Part shown: positions 22,396 to 35,194 of the stretch, one piece after another | How the letters are laid out: each line of letters opens with the position of its first letter | How positions within the stretch are numbered: the stretch's first letter is position 1 | Assembly (NCBI GenBank): GCA_019009955.1 | Contig: CM032228.1 | Location: 99,583,501-99,647,500, forward strand | Direction of reading: 5' to 3' | DNA length: 64,000 bases | Origin: Riptortus pedestris | Taxonomy: Eukaryota; Arthropoda; Insecta; Hemiptera; Alydidae | Notes under the pieces: model-generated | What the model saw: only the letters and a program-made list of their open reading frames with translations | Databases searched by the model: none | Told to the model about the DNA's origin: nothing | Translations under genes and position numbers: made by a program

Positions 22396-25012
22396 ATATG
22401 ACATTCATAAATAACTGTTTCATTATAATTTTATCTAACTTGACTGTTGCAGGATGTATTTGTACATTTTTTTAGTTTATAGCTAATATCTCCATAAATT
22501 TAAATTTAATTTTGAAATCGTGTTTACATGTGGTCTCTACAAAGGAAGAAATGGAGAATAGAATATGGCAAGCCGAAATACGCTTAATTTATGTCCTTCT
22601 AAGTAAGTAGATCCTCATTCCACGTCCACATTTAATACTTGTCTCTTGTGGTAGCAACAGTATACCATGTCTAATGCGTTTTTAGAAATTATAGCATGTA
22701 TTTGCATTACACTGTCTTAGAAAAACCCCAACAAGCTATTCTTTATTATAAAATACTATCCACACATTAACAAACCAGAAAAAAAGAGTTTTCTTACTTT
22801 GGCCATATTTTAAAAATAACTACTTAAAAGTGTGCTTTAAGGTTGGTTCCTTTTAACCTAAATCTTCTGAATATTCTTTGGTGTCTATTCTAAGCACGCT
22901 TTGAACTTAAGATGGTAATAAAACCACAATTCTTACTCTTCCTTCAATATGTGCTTGTAAAAGAGATACAATAATGCATTTCTCTGTATGTTTTTGTAAT
23001 AAGCTCAATTGAGCAATCAAAAGAATATAAAGCGCTTTTAAAAATTCCATTAGTTTTATTATTAATACAATTTCTTGTATAATTGACTACTTGTCAATGA
23101 CACACTTATTTGGGAAACAGTATTTATTTGATATTTACGTTACACGTATAACAAGAGAATCTCCACGAGATACAACATATTCGTGACATTATAAAAAAGA
23201 GTGGTTTATTTACTGTTTATATTATTCTAATATTCATGTTTACACGGGAAACGTTATTATTTCATAACCTGTCCACAGTGGGAAATACAGGTCACCACTT
23301 TATACGACTAAAATTAAAACAGAATACCTATACACAATTTTAACGTATTATTTCATCAAATTCGTCTATGAGGACACTGTTCCAATAATTACGTCCCTTT
23401 TCCTGCTTAAATCACACATAGCAAGTTACAGGATATTTAAGCTATGTAATGCGATTTATGTTTTGCATAAATTTTATATTTTGTGCAACCGGCAACATTA
23501 AATAGTCTAATGTTGCTCCTACATCAAAGTTCAGTTACTAAATCATTTATGGAGAAATATCGACCTGCCTCATTCGTTCCATTAATTCTAGTTTTCCAAT
23601 TTTATTGAGTTACTTATAAACAGGGCGTGCTTTTAGTGCCAACCTATAGGTTATATGAGCCATATCAGTAAAATGAGTAGGTTCAATGGCTAAGGTAGTT
23701 AAAGGTTTATAAGTGAAACAAAATGGGAGCTAATGAAGAAATAAAGCACTTAGCCTGGGTAATGAGAGGGGTTGTGTGTGGATCAGATTAGGGGAGTATT
23801 GGACCAGGCATACCAAGCGGCTCCAAGATAAAGACAACCCACCAAAATTATACCCCATTAGGGCCGCGTTTAATGAAACCCCTTAAATAACTAAATCAGT
23901 TTATGCCCCTCACCCCTTTCAATCCGCCAGAGCTATTACTCTCTTCCAGAATTAGTTACCAGCCTAATTCAAAGCGCAAATATTGTTCATCCATATAAAA
24001 AGCACTCAACTTAAAAAAGGTCTTTAAACTTTTAGCGCCAATGTCAACATTAATACATCGTGGTAATATTTGTCTTTCCCATCTCCAACAACCAATTTCC
24101 AAGAAGCCGATTTTTGCTTCGTACATGGAGTTTAGCATGAAAGAGTTGAATATTAATAGAAATTGCTATTAGCTTATTGTTCTCAAGGTGAGTATTTTCG
24201 GTTGATTAGTAATTACCAAACGGAAAAATGTTGTTCTTTACTATAAGCCAAATAGTAGAGGTCTAATATCAGGGTTGTGAATAAAAGGACTTTTAAAATT
24301 AATATATTTTATTGAAAAAAAGAGAGCATTGTATCATGAAAACATATACAATGCAAGACCATTGTATTAATAACAAGAGTAAGAACAATAATTTTGGAAA
24401 ACCGCGGTTTATATGTTGACAAAACTTGGGGGACTAGAATAAACGATCGTAAAGAAGATATAAGCAAAGTTTATACTCTGGCTTAAGCATTCGATAACTA
24501 TGGAGGTAAGTGACAGTTCGGTAAAAAAAAAGAGAGGGATAGGGAGTCACAAATCTAGTGAATATATTTGGTGACTCGAACCGACACATGAAGGAACACT
24601 ACGTCTACTTCAAATAGGAATGACTTAGAAGTGAGCGATTGGCAGGAATGAATAGAAGGCGCGTCGACTCTTCGAGCAAATTTAAAACACTCATTTAGAG
24701 TTAGGGGAACGATATTTACTGGATACTAACATAATAATTTTAAACTCTAAAAACTCAAATTTAGTAGTGAAAAAATTAGGAAAGAAAAAAGTCAGAAATT
24801 TTATTTAAAAAATTCAAGTCAATCTCCATTGTTGCAGAGATCGGAAAAACTGGTGAGCGACTAATGCCCACTTTATTGCATCTGAGAGTAGTTAAGTTAT
24901 CTGCATATGCAAGTACTACCTGCTGCTAGGACAGGTCGAACACATATTTAGTTAAGTGGGCACTCAGGTCATAATGGAATGGTCTTATCATACTTGCACC
25001 AACAAAACCCGA

Positions 25013-25020
25013 TCTATCTA

Positions 25021-25091
<71 letters not shown>
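25013..25091. repeat. (TCTA)n(TA)n compound microsatellite
   Basis: About seven TCTA-type units pass into about 24 TA units. The flanks do not match HINE. Confidence 0.95.
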
Positions 25092-25095
<4 letters not shown>

Positions 25096-26359
25096 CCCTA
25101 TTTCCCTCAGTCATGCGTAAGCGGCTGGACCACTTTTGCTAATTCTTTTTTTGTTGTGTTTATTACTGTGAGGCGATGAGGGCGAAGATAAGGGAGGCTA
25201 GATTCCTGGACTTGCAGGAATTCTGATAATGCAAGTTGGCTTTTAACTACTTATTTATATATTTTAAAAAAAATGCAGTAAATGTATTTATGAGTAAGTA
25301 TATGATAAATTGATTTTAATTCCTTGCAAACAAAAAATAAAATAAAAAAAACATTAAAAAATAAATACATTAAAGTAAAAGTCATTTAATTGTAATATTG
25401 AATAATTATAATATGTTACAATAGTTAAAAATATGCACTTGTAAGGGAGAAAATATATGCTTGTGTAATATAATAAATAATGAAAAAATTGTATAAACTA
25501 TTATTATATAGGATAAGTAAGTATATTGCAAGTATTTGAAAATGTGCAATAATTATTGGCTAAATATAAAGGCAGTTAAAAATATTAAGCCAGTAGTTAG
25601 AAGTGTAAATAGGTACAACGTAACTCGTGTTACTAGCACACATCTTTAAGTATATATAAATAAATAAAAATGCATTTAAAGATTTAGTTAAGAAATAATT
25701 GTATAGAAAATAAGTTAATTTAATAAGTTAATTTGTTAAGGATATGACAAGAGCGGTATTTACAATATATTAGTTGATATTATTTAAGACATAGAGTAAA
25801 ACAGGGACTTGTAAACTGCATTATACTACTATAAAGGGCATAATAACCTAGTTTTTGATTGCCCAAATCATATTAATCCTAATTCTAATCCTATTTCTGT
25901 GAGGAAATATTGAAATAATTATGTACTATTTATAACTATTAAACGTTACATCGTCATGCCATTATGACAAAAGATTATGCGTTTTAACTTTATATGAAGT
26001 GTTATTCAGGAAAAACAGTACTCCCAGACGGGTTGTGTAATTGTACACCTTAATTTATAAATACCATTATTATTCAGTCAACAATGATTTCCCGGGCTAG
26101 TCAATTTATAATAGCATCTCCCACCAACCTGTACGAATGCTTTGTAGTCAATAAACTGGTGGGTCTTCATCAATGCCCCAACGCTTTTTGATTGAATATC
26201 CGATCTGATTTTCCCCTCCTGAATACTTGGCGATTTCATAAGGCTCTTTTGTATTACGGGCTGATTCCGAAAATCTTGCAAGGGAGGACCTCGTTCGTTA
26301 ATCCGAGCAGAGTTCTCAGTAATTACATTCATTACTTATTATTGGTGGTTCTGTATATC

Positions 26360-26966
26360 GAAAAAGTCCGCCAGCGTGCAGGGGCTGCGTAAACTAAGCA
26401 GATTCCCCACGTGAAGTTATACAATAAAGAAATCTACATACGAGAGCCGAACAGTTACGGGAACGGCCGAACTAGCTTTTGGCGGAAAACTCACTCCTGC
26501 GTTATCCGCCCACATTTAATAAAAATGAAAATATCTGTTGATGTCGGTTGATACTCAAGATAGAGAATAAATGTATAGAACAATATTTATAGTAAATTTA
26601 ATTTGCAATAAGATTGGTTCTATACATGTTTTTGATCCGACCTATGGTAACGGAGATATTTCAAATTTTCGAAAATCCCCTCCTCTAAACCCCCTCCCCC
26701 TCTCACTGGTCCAATTTCAGCCATTAACTAACTTGATCTGCCTTTTTGTATAAAACGTTTAAAAATAGTTTTAGCATAAAAAGTTTGGTAACGATCAAGC
26801 AAAAATTGTGACCGCTAGAGCGTTAACAGACAAATGTATAATTTTGAACGGACCTCATTTTCGTCATCTCCTGGGTAGGATCGATGGACATTTGAAGAAA
26901 TTTTTCGAAAATCGCGTCATGTGTTCGACCTCAATAGCTGATTTCCCTTAATGGAAATCTGCTAAT
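26360..26966 (-). mobile_element. HINE-like element, complete, subfamily B, TA array almost lost
   Basis: On the minus strand it runs from TTAGCAGATTTCC (26963) to the stem-loop and GGACTTTTTC at 26361. Between the 5' block and CTCTAGCGGTC only TATA remains. The 3' interior contains AAAGCTAGTTCGGCCGTT (as its complement near 26462-26480), which marks subfamily B. The 3' stem-loop reads ACGCAGCCCCTGCACG, with one arm mutated. Confidence 0.75.
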
Positions 26967-27404
26967 TGGTGGTCGTTCATTAATCAGAGCACCTCTTCAG
27001 GATTGGACTAGTGAAGCCTTCGTGTATAGGATGTCCTCTTATTCCTCTCTTCAGATCTACATGATAAGCTGCGCCTTCTTTGAAAATGTTGCGTTTCTTT
27101 TGCAATATGATTTTTCGATTACATTTCTCAGGTTATTGTAATGTCAATGAAATTGACAATCTGCTGAAGAATATTAAAAACCCTTGTAAATGTCTGAAGG
27201 TAACAATTTTTTAATTACAATTCCACCAACATAAATCACATTAAAATTTTTAAATATTAAAGTTATTATTTTATTGAAACCATTTTCTTTAAAAATATTA
27301 AAAAAAAAACTGTTTATGTAATTTACAGACTGTATTCGTCTGAAGTAGAGAACATAAGGCCTTGTGACTAATTAATAATAAGTTTCAAAGTCAAATTATC
27401 CAAT

Positions 27405-27565
27405 TTTTAGCAGATTTCCCTTAAGGAGGTCGTACTCATGACGCGATTTTCGAAATTTTTCTTCAAATGTCCATCGATCCGACCCAGAACCAATCTTATT
27501 GCAAATTAAATTTATGAGATGACGAAAATGAGGTCCTTTCAAAACTGTATATATATCTATATCTA

Positions 27566-27614
<49 letters not shown>

Positions 27615-28102
27615 CCACTTCTACTCATGTTACACAAACACTACTCTGCTACATAATATAACACATTATTCGAAGTCTAAATACGAAAAACTGTATTTAA
27701 GAGACTTTTATTATACGAGATACATGCAAATATGTCCTGGTGACCCCCCCCCTCCCCGTCTTAAGGAATGGACTACTAAAATTTGATTGATTGGGATAAC
27801 AATTATTCTGACTCATTATTAATTACAGTACTAGGTATAGTAAATAGTTCTCAATAAAATTAATATATTATATTCTGATATATCTCAGTAATTGTTTTCT
27901 TTCCGGTGTGAGGCGGGCAGACCCGTTTGTTTACAATTCTAACCTAACGCTTCCTGTCGGCTTGTTATTGAAATTGGATGAAACATTTCTTATTTATTTG
28001 TGTTTATTTACGGTGGTGTTGTGCTACCAGTATATAGATTTATCTATTACTTCACGAGGGAAATCTGCTTAGTTTACGCAGCCCCTGCGTGACGGACTTT
28101 AT
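27405..28102 (+). mobile_element. HINE-like element, both ends present, internally rearranged
   Basis: The 5' end TTTTTAGCAGATTTCCC and 3' end GAGGGAAATCTGCTTAG, intact ACGCAGCCCCTGCGT stem-loop and GACGGACTTTA are clear. The hairpin and middle block after the TA array (27547-27612) are deleted. A piece normally found about 400 bp further downstream (AACCAATCTTATTGCAAATT) sits inside the 5' block at 27487-27514. Confidence 0.75.
27547..27612. repeat. (TA)n array with ATCT interruptions in HINE
   Basis: TA units interrupted near 27557-27570 by CTATATCTATC, then pure TA up to the deletion junction. Confidence 0.95.
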
Positions 28103-28180
28103 TATTTAGTTGATGTGTTTGAAAATTAGCTATAGTACTAATAGAACATATAAAGTGACGAGGCTTTAAAATTAGTTTTA

Positions 28181-28414
28181 ATGAAAGATGAGTTAGTATG
28201 GATAGGAATGAGAGGTCGGGTACTAAAGCCCCCTGAAGCGGTGGAGGGGTTTGATGGGAGTGCTAAAGCCCTCAGCGAGTGTACACAGGCATTAGCCCTA
28301 ATAGCCCAGATATGCAAAACAACCAACCATGAAGCGGTCATAAGGAATTTGATAATGATATTTGAAGACTGCTGGAATGAGCTCAAGACCCATAGAAGCC
28401 TGAATCTACTTTAA
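28181..28414 (+). CDS. Unrecognised 77-codon ORF, possibly a coding remnant
   Basis: Base composition is richer in GC than the flanks, and the predicted peptide is amphipathic and protein-like (AKALSECTQALALIAQIC, IMIFEDCWNELK). It begins at ATG 28181 about 80 bp after the HINE end and stops at TAA. I recognise no family. It could be a gag- or capsid-like remnant, a host exon or chance. A minus-strand frame in the adjacent 28406-28606 is equally unassigned. Confidence 0.2.
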   Translation: MKDELVWIGMRGRVLKPPEAVEGFDGSAKALSECTQALALIAQICKTTNHEAVIRNLIMIFEDCWNELKTHRSLNLL

Positions 28415-28833
28415 TGAAATACTAGACCGTAAAGCTCCACCGAATAAAATATCATTGCAATAGACACCTGGATTTAATGCCCACCACCAGAAAGCTGTTG
28501 ATATTGGGCTATTTGTGGGTATGAATTGATTCATCGCCACCTCTTTGGCTCTCATTTGTAAGGGTATATTGATAAAAACCGCAAGTCCTTCTATTGTGAG
28601 CGTCACAGGAACTGGAATCTCCCTGATTGAAATTTGATAGCAGCTAAAATATCTTGGGTATATCGTAGAGTGGGTTGTCCCTGAGTAGTTATTATTAAAC
28701 CGACTTAAACTACTTCAATTATTAAACGACTCTGATGGCGCAATCACGTAATTGGTGAATTTCCTAGTGCATTCAATTCCATTAATATGTCAATATTTTA
28801 AATGATCATAATAATTGTCAATTTATTAAAATT
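28415..28833. other. Unassigned sequence after the 28.2 kb ORF
   Basis: A 66-codon minus-strand frame (28406-28606, containing VTLTIEGLAVFINIPLQ) looks somewhat protein-like. No family could be named and no retroelement context was found around it. Confidence 0.3.
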
Positions 28834-28843
28834 AATCAAAATA

Positions 28844-29066
28844 GGCTCAGGTTAGCCACGTGAGTTAATGCTTGCCTTTAATCGCACATAGTAATCCTAA
28901 AGTGGCGAGTTCGATTCCCGCCACGGAGGATTAATTAAAAGGAAACTACTAAGGATTAAATAAAATCCTTTGTCCCACCCTGGCTAGAAAAGGGTGGTAA
29001 CCTGTACATAACCGCCCAATTAGCCTTAGTTGCAAAAAGTGGAGGTTAGTAAATAATTTAAAAAAA
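28844..29066 (+). repeat. tRNA-derived SINE with target-site duplication
   Basis: Complete head (GGCTCAGGTTAGCCACGTGAG, B box GAGTTCGATTCCC), body and tail (GTGGAGGTTAGTAAATAA). The flanking direct repeat AATCAAAATA occurs at 28834-28843 and 29067-29076, as expected for LINE-mediated insertion. Confidence 0.9.
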
Positions 29067-29076
29067 ATCAAAATAA

Positions 29077-30627
29077 GTATTTAACATTTTGAGCAACGGT
29101 ACATTATTTGAACTCTCTTTACTAGTCCTTGCAGGGATTGTTAAATCGTAAAAACTTTGATCCATTACATTAAATCGGGAAATGCTGCCAAATTAAATAT
29201 GCCGGTCTGTTTGCAATGAGCAAGAAAAGGACCTAAACACATTTTCTGAAATTCTAAAAGGTGTCTAGAAAATTGTATTCATGTTCCCATTTTTTCCTAA
29301 TTCAGACATTAAAATATCTCAAGAAGAGTATATTCCGCGTTTCATGGACAATGCACATTATGCTCATAACTTATTGGACATATATATAGTTATAAATAAA
29401 TAAATTAAAATGTTTGGTGTTTTTGCAACAAAGGGTAACAAAATTAAAAGATATCTTGTTAATACGCCGAATTCATTCAAGCAACCAACGTTAATAGGTA
29501 ATATTCTAAATAAAAATTAGCGAATATCCAGAAAATAAAACCCAGGAATTTCCTAAATATTTTGAGAAGTAATTGAGATTGTAATTTAACATTCTCTGAC
29601 AGTTTTAATTCAGAAATTTAATTAATTAATGAATCCAAAATCAATTGAATTCAGATGAGCTAATTATCCTCCAATCAACCTGAAATTAATTAACGTAAAG
29701 TTATTACCAAAAACATCAAAGTGATATATTTAGATTAATTTTCATAGATCACATCTTGTTTGAAAATATGAATTTTAATTTCTTTTGAATATATATGTAA
29801 ATATGCATCTATTTGTTTAAAATCTAACTTTCTTCAAATAAATATTTTAAAGTTATTCAAAGAAACACGGATTTTATATTTTATAGTAGTTTTACCAAGA
29901 AGCACAAAATACTTCGTTCTACTTTCCTGTAAAAAAAGATTTTTAAATGGGATATTTAGTAGGCATTGATAACCATCGTTAAAAAAATCTCAATTCCTTC
30001 ATGAAGTATATTTATTGGTGGTATTAAGGCTGACAGCTCATCGACAATGCGGAAAAGGAGAACTCAAAAACAGCTTTCTTTCCATAAAAATAAAAAAAAA
30101 AAAAAAAAAAAAACTGTCATCCCGGTATAGTAGAAATTGTGTTGTAATGCCTTATCTTTAAAAGAGTTCATTGTTGAAGATCTTCATAAATCTCATAAAT
30201 GTTATCGATACCTCGGTAACGCTTTACTATCAATTTGTAAATAGCTATTGTGGCCGAAATTTAAGATGTACGAATTAGAATATTTTTTTTAGGGTATTAG
30301 TTTTCAGTAAGAGTGAGAAAAGTAACAAATCAACTTTGGAGGTTTGTACGAACACTGAACTTGAGATGAATATTTGGAAGTTGTGAAATATAAGGTACAT
30401 CTTGCTACTTTAAAATATGATTGATATTATAAACTGAAAAAGAAACTGATTTGATTGGTTATTAGACATAAATACTTATTGATACTGAGTTATTATGCTC
30501 ATAATGAAGTATATCATTAGTAGTCAATACAGCTATCGTAGTCAACGAAATTTTCAAAGAGTATTTACTAGTGAATTCTAATCCACTGGGTCCAAGCCAA
30601 AAGTCAAACAAGCAAGCCTTATTTTAC
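29077..30627. other. Intergenic; one long poly-A tract
   Basis: An A-rich tract at 30086-30112 might be the tail of a degraded retroposon, but the upstream sequence matches none seen here. No gene. Confidence 0.45.
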
Positions 30628-30748
30628 TTTTAGCAGATTTCCCTTGAGGGAAATCAGCTATTGAGGTTGTACTCATGACGGAATTTTCGAAATTTTTCTT
30701 CAAATGTCCATCGATCCTACCAAGTAGATGACGAAAATGAGGTCCGTT

Positions 30749-30795
<47 letters not shown>

Positions 30796-31217
30796 CCTGT
30801 TACCGCTCTAAAGGTTGCAATTTTTGTTTGATCGTTACCAAACTCGATATTTAAACGTTTTATGGAAAAAGACAGATCAAGTTCGTTAATGGCTGAAATC
30901 GGACCAGTGGGAGGGGGGGGGGTTAGAGGGGGGATTTTTGAAAATTCGAAATATCTCCGTATTATGCTTCGGATCGAAAAATTTGTAAAATTAAATTTAC
31001 TATAAATATTGTTATATACATTTATTCTCTATCTTGAATATTAACCGAGATATTTGCATTTTTATTATATCTGGGCGCATAACGGATGAGACTGAGTTTC
31101 CCGCCAAAAGCTAGGTCGGCCGTTTCCTTAACTGTTCAGCTCTTGTGAAATTTGTCCATTGTAAAACTTCACGTGGAAAATCTGCTTAGTTTACGCAGCC
31201 CCTGCGTGACGGACTAT
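30628..31217 (+). mobile_element. HINE-like element, complete, subfamily B
   Basis: The 5' end TTTTAGCAGATTTCCCTTGAGG, 5' block, TA array (30751-30792) and CCGCTCTAAAGGTTGC hairpin (one arm mutated) are present. A poly-G tract lies near 30914. The 3' interior carries AAAGCTAGGTCGGCCGTTTC. The end is GTGGAAAATCTGCTTAG, ACGCAGCCCCTGCGT and GACGGACT. At about 590 bp it is the shortest copy with both ends and an array. Confidence 0.8.
30751..30792. repeat. (TA)n array in HINE
   Basis: About 21 TA units in the standard position between the 5' block and the hairpin. Confidence 0.95.
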
Positions 31218-31535
31218 TTAGTTATTGTCTGCTTGTTACAAGACTCACTTAGCTGTGCCATAGTCATTACAACATTTCAAAATACGACGTGCATTCCTTT
31301 AGATAAGGCAACAAGAGTGTTAAGATTAATTTAAAACTTAAAAATCTTTACATATATGTTATACATATTTTTATACATTTTTTTCGTAGCTCAAAGATTG
31401 AGCAATATTCACGCTTTCTTGATTTCAGAGTTGCGTAAATCCACAAAACTACTTATTGAATTTTTACTTAGAAATAGAGAATATATGGAGAGATGTCATT
31501 ACAGCAAGAACGAAGTCTGCATAGTTTATTGGCAT

Positions 31536-31567
31536 AGTTAGTCAGCTTCTGCGTGACGGACATTTTC
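31536..31567 (+). repeat. HINE-like 3' end fragment
   Basis: TAGTTAGTCAGCTTCTGCGT followed by GACGGACATTTT matches the terminal 30 bp of the family. It lies about 320 bp after the complete copy ending at 31217, with no matching body in between. Confidence 0.5.
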
Positions 31568-34250
31568 GATGAAACGAGTAGAAATTATAGCATATCATTA
31601 TGGTTCATTAAGCTAGTTATTGATCTAATTAATTGGAATTATTTAAAATAAAATTTAAAAAGATAAAGAAAACCTACATCCCATTTAATTTCATGAGAAC
31701 TATGACGGAAATTCACTCGTTGGTGTGTAATGGTACAAGAATAATTTCCTAAAAAATATTCCGGGTGATGAACAGCTTTCCGAGCAGTTCACAGCCGACT
31801 GCAGTGGTTCTTTCCCTGCAATCTGCATATTTAAAATGTACAAGTCCCAAGGACTGGAGGAGCTCAGATGAAAAACACAAAAAAAAAAAAAACCTTGGAG
31901 CCAGTAATTTAGCCGATTGAATTTACATGAGGAGGTTGGATGAATGGCAGTCATATCCTCTATTTCGGGTGGACTTGCTCATTTTGTATTCCATACATTT
32001 TTCCCTTCTTCCTAAGATATAAATTCATGAAACGTTCATGAGGCAAATAATTATATTTGTAAAGTACGTCTGGTCTCCATGACACCAACTTTCTTTACAG
32101 GCCGGCATTACTGCGAGTCTTGAAGACCTCTACAGAGGTGGCTTTTTATTTATTTTTTTCTATTTTCGTTCTCCTGCCAAGTACTGTTAGAGCGATATCC
32201 GAAAAATAAGGTTTCTTAATGTGTGGAGGTCCAGGAGAGTTTCATAAGAAAAATCCGAATCCCCAAAATGACCAGATTTTATTGATGTGTCATAGCACTT
32301 TTCTATTTGGCCATTGTTATAAATTATAATATTTTGCACAATGCTTTCAACAAGTTAAATATTAGAAAACAACATTAAGGAATATATCGTCTTAAATATA
32401 AAAATATACAATCACATGACGTTATCTGTAATCAGGTGGTCCAGAACCTGAAGAAGACATCATATATATGTTGCCTAATGTTCTAACCAGACGAAATAGA
32501 TTTGATATCAATGTGATCTCTTCTGATTGATTATAAGTCTTTATAAACATAATAAAACCAATAGGAAATTCTCAACCAATGATAAGCAAAGAACAATAAA
32601 AATAAAACAGAGGGATAAAAGTCCATGTGCTGCAAGAATCCATATATTTCGGAGAATAAAGCGAAGGATTGAAAGAAAAATGGGGGAACAATAAAGTTGG
32701 AATGGGTGGTTGCGATGGAAAGCCGTCAACAAGTTGTTTCAACCCATAAAAGGATGCGGTTGTGTCCATCAATCCTGATAGGAGTTGAGGGAAAAGCGAT
32801 TTCCATAACGTCCACACAGTGAAGCTTAAATGATGGTTGCCCAAAATAAACAAATTTATCTACAGCCGTTTCCAGTTTTTTGAAATAAAAATTTAGGTTA
32901 CACGGATATACCACGGACAAAACGGTTTATTGTAATTGCAGGTTATTTATTCAAAAAGTTCGTACTTTTACTTCAGTAAGAGTCAGGAAGAAGATTGAAG
33001 AATTATTGGAATTCAGATTTGCCACAAAGTATTATATAATTTATTTATTAGTGATAACTTACTTTGCATAAAAATCTGATTATCGAAGTTCTCGTTCTGC
33101 TTCGCAAAGCGATGATTTTCTTATTTTATTTGGGACAAAATATAACGAGACCTTCAAACCAATAGAAAACCACGGGAAGATGGGGCGAATCGGTTCTGGA
33201 GAATCAGTGAAGGCAGATCTACAAAGACGAGTATTGGATTTTTATTAGGGAGTAGGACAAAGGGAATTTGAGGTGATTACAGATAGCGAGCTGGTGAAAA
33301 AGGAAAGGGGGGCTATCTGCCATTGAGAGGAAGCCCTTTGGATTGGCACCTTGAGGAAATTGAAATACTTGGCAGGAAATCCCGTTCATCTACTTCCGCT
33401 TAGGTATCCGTAATGCGGCTTTATTGGCAGGACTAGCAACATACAACCTCCGCAATACTCACTCCGGCTCAAATAACTACACAACTCTTTCTTACCAACC
33501 AAACAGTAATTCAAGGCGAAGCTTTAGAGTGCCAATGAATGTTTCTTTCTTATTTTTATTTATTTCTTCTTCGATCACATTTACTAGCTAACTACATGAA
33601 GACGCAAAGACTTTGCAAGGGGGAGAGGGGTTATAAAATGTACAACACAATTTTCTCTGATCTTTCTTTGTTTTTAGCTGTTCTTATTTCTCATTCGCTA
33701 TATTGTGCTGAGTTTTCTGGGAGTGAAACCCCGCTTAAATGGGGCGCAATAATTAGAACGTTCAGACCTTCCGGAAATGTAGTAAGCACGACTACAGGTT
33801 TCCATTCCCGTTAACCAAGGAGAACCTGGAATAAGCTGTCTCCAGTAGACTGACCTCATTATACCCCCGAGGGGGGGGGGGGGGGGCTTCGGTCAGTTTA
33901 CCCTCTTTCAGCCTGCCTGTGGACGGCATCTAAATAGTCATAATCTCGTTAGCCACTCCGAGGGCCTATCAGATTTCCGCTTGCCCATAAGTGCTGCGAC
34001 TGGTGAGCGACTCGTGAACTTATCTTTTCCCTTGGCGGGGAGGGAGCCTGCACCTATTTTTACCTTCTTTGAATGCTGCGGTAGTGGTAGATGTAATCGC
34101 ACATCCACCAGAACACCCGTAAATATATAAAGAAACAAATTACGATTAACATTATAAAATAGAAGTACTAATAATATTATGTTCGTAGCTTTAAGATTTT
34201 TAATTGAATAGTGAATAAAGAATTTATTTTCAACACTTCTCTTGAGATTC
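31568..34250. other. Intergenic, no recognised feature
   Basis: A poly-A tract lies at 31880-31891 and a G17-type tract at 33871-33887. Overlapping minus-strand frames at 32541-32920 and plus-strand frame 33539-33814 have no recognisable domain. No repeat family from elsewhere in the window occurs here. Confidence 0.45.
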
Positions 34251-34279
34251 AGGTAAGAAAATACAGGCCTCGTTCTTTC

Positions 34280-34350
34280 ATAATAGTTTAATCTTTGCGA
34301 CAGAGCGCTTTCAGAGCATACGCTCCATCATCAGTGCCCTACTGGCAAAC
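34280..34350 (-). repeat. Hammerhead-like module (CTGATGA-stem-GAAA), single copy
   Basis: On the minus strand, CACTGATGATGGAGCGTATG is followed by CTCTGAAAGCGCTCTGTCGC. GGAGC and GCTCT can pair around GTAT, placing CTGATGA and GAAA at the ends of a stem as in the hammerhead core. An extra T lies between CTGATGA and the stem. GCG...CGC could form the third stem, but the A15.1-U16.1 pair is lost. It belongs to the same module family as 43.4 and 47.9 kb. Confidence 0.45.
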
Positions 34351-35194
34351 ATTAACCATTAAAAACGTTGTATAAGAAGTCATTATATAAAAAAAAAGAT
34401 AAATATATGTACATATTAAATGTCAATAGTTAGAACATAAAACTTAAGAACACATATTAGTGCCCCATTGAATATATATGAAGAAAAATATTACAGATTA
34501 AAATTAAAAGCTTACCGTAAAATACAACAAACAATTTTAATATGTAGTCAAAATAAATAAATAATAAAAAGTGAATATTACAGTTAAAAAGTATAAAACA
34601 GGCTAAATAGTAAAAACCAAATAGTCAAATTAAAATTTTAAAAAAAAATCAAAAATGAAGGATTACTCACTGAGTTTATTTTTAAACCAATTTTTGTCAT
34701 AATGTTACATGCAGTCCAATAAACTTCTAATTCCGATGTAAGATTTTGGAGATCAGCGTTCATCAGACTTTAGAATAAATGACTAGGTATAAATTATCAA
34801 AATGAAATTATTCAATTTATTGTGTTTTTTTATATTATTTGTGTTGGCTGTTGAAATTTACGCGGGATTGCATTTACAATCTTTTGGAGGATTTTATTCT
34901 TTTTTATTTATTTTTATTTTGTATTATTTGTAGTCAATCATGTTTTTTTTCTCTTCTGCTTTGTGAGTCACTTGCTGTCTTTCCTAATGAGTGTGTTGGC
35001 TTAAAAAAAGCTTATGAAGTAATGTACATCTTCAACTCCAAGTATATACTACTCTGTACTCAGACGACACAAAAGTTAAACCCCCATTATTTGTGAATTG
35101 TTATATCTTTGGGGAGGTATTATAATTGTAATTTTGTGGTTAGAACTGTTTTGTTTGTTATTGAGTTTAAAGCCCAAATAAACAAGTATTTTCT
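34351..35194. other. Very AT-rich sequence downstream of the hammerhead-like module
   Basis: No coding motif was found. On the minus strand this is upstream of the module and might be the body of the same element. No reverse transcriptase or GIY-YIG motif could be read. Confidence 0.35.

Larger units (their letters stand above)
20709..26359. other. 5.6 kb AT-rich intergenic stretch with microsatellites only
   Basis: It contains (TA)n at 22036-22089, a possible degraded HINE 5' block (ACAAATGTCCGTCGGTCCTACC near 22265-22285) and a SINE tail fragment at 22312-22395. A (TCTA)n(TA)n array lies at 25013-25091. Short open frames (23956-24138, 26078-26332 on the minus strand) have no recognisable motif. 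No host gene was found. Confidence 0.5.

Noticed and set aside
32440..32520. Possible fourth hammerhead-like module (CCTGAAGAAGACATC...GACGAAAT)
   Set aside because: The stretch between the two motifs does not form a clear closing stem and no third stem is present.
32541..32920. Retroelement or host exon on the minus strand
   Set aside because: Overlapping frames without stop-free consistency or a recognisable motif.
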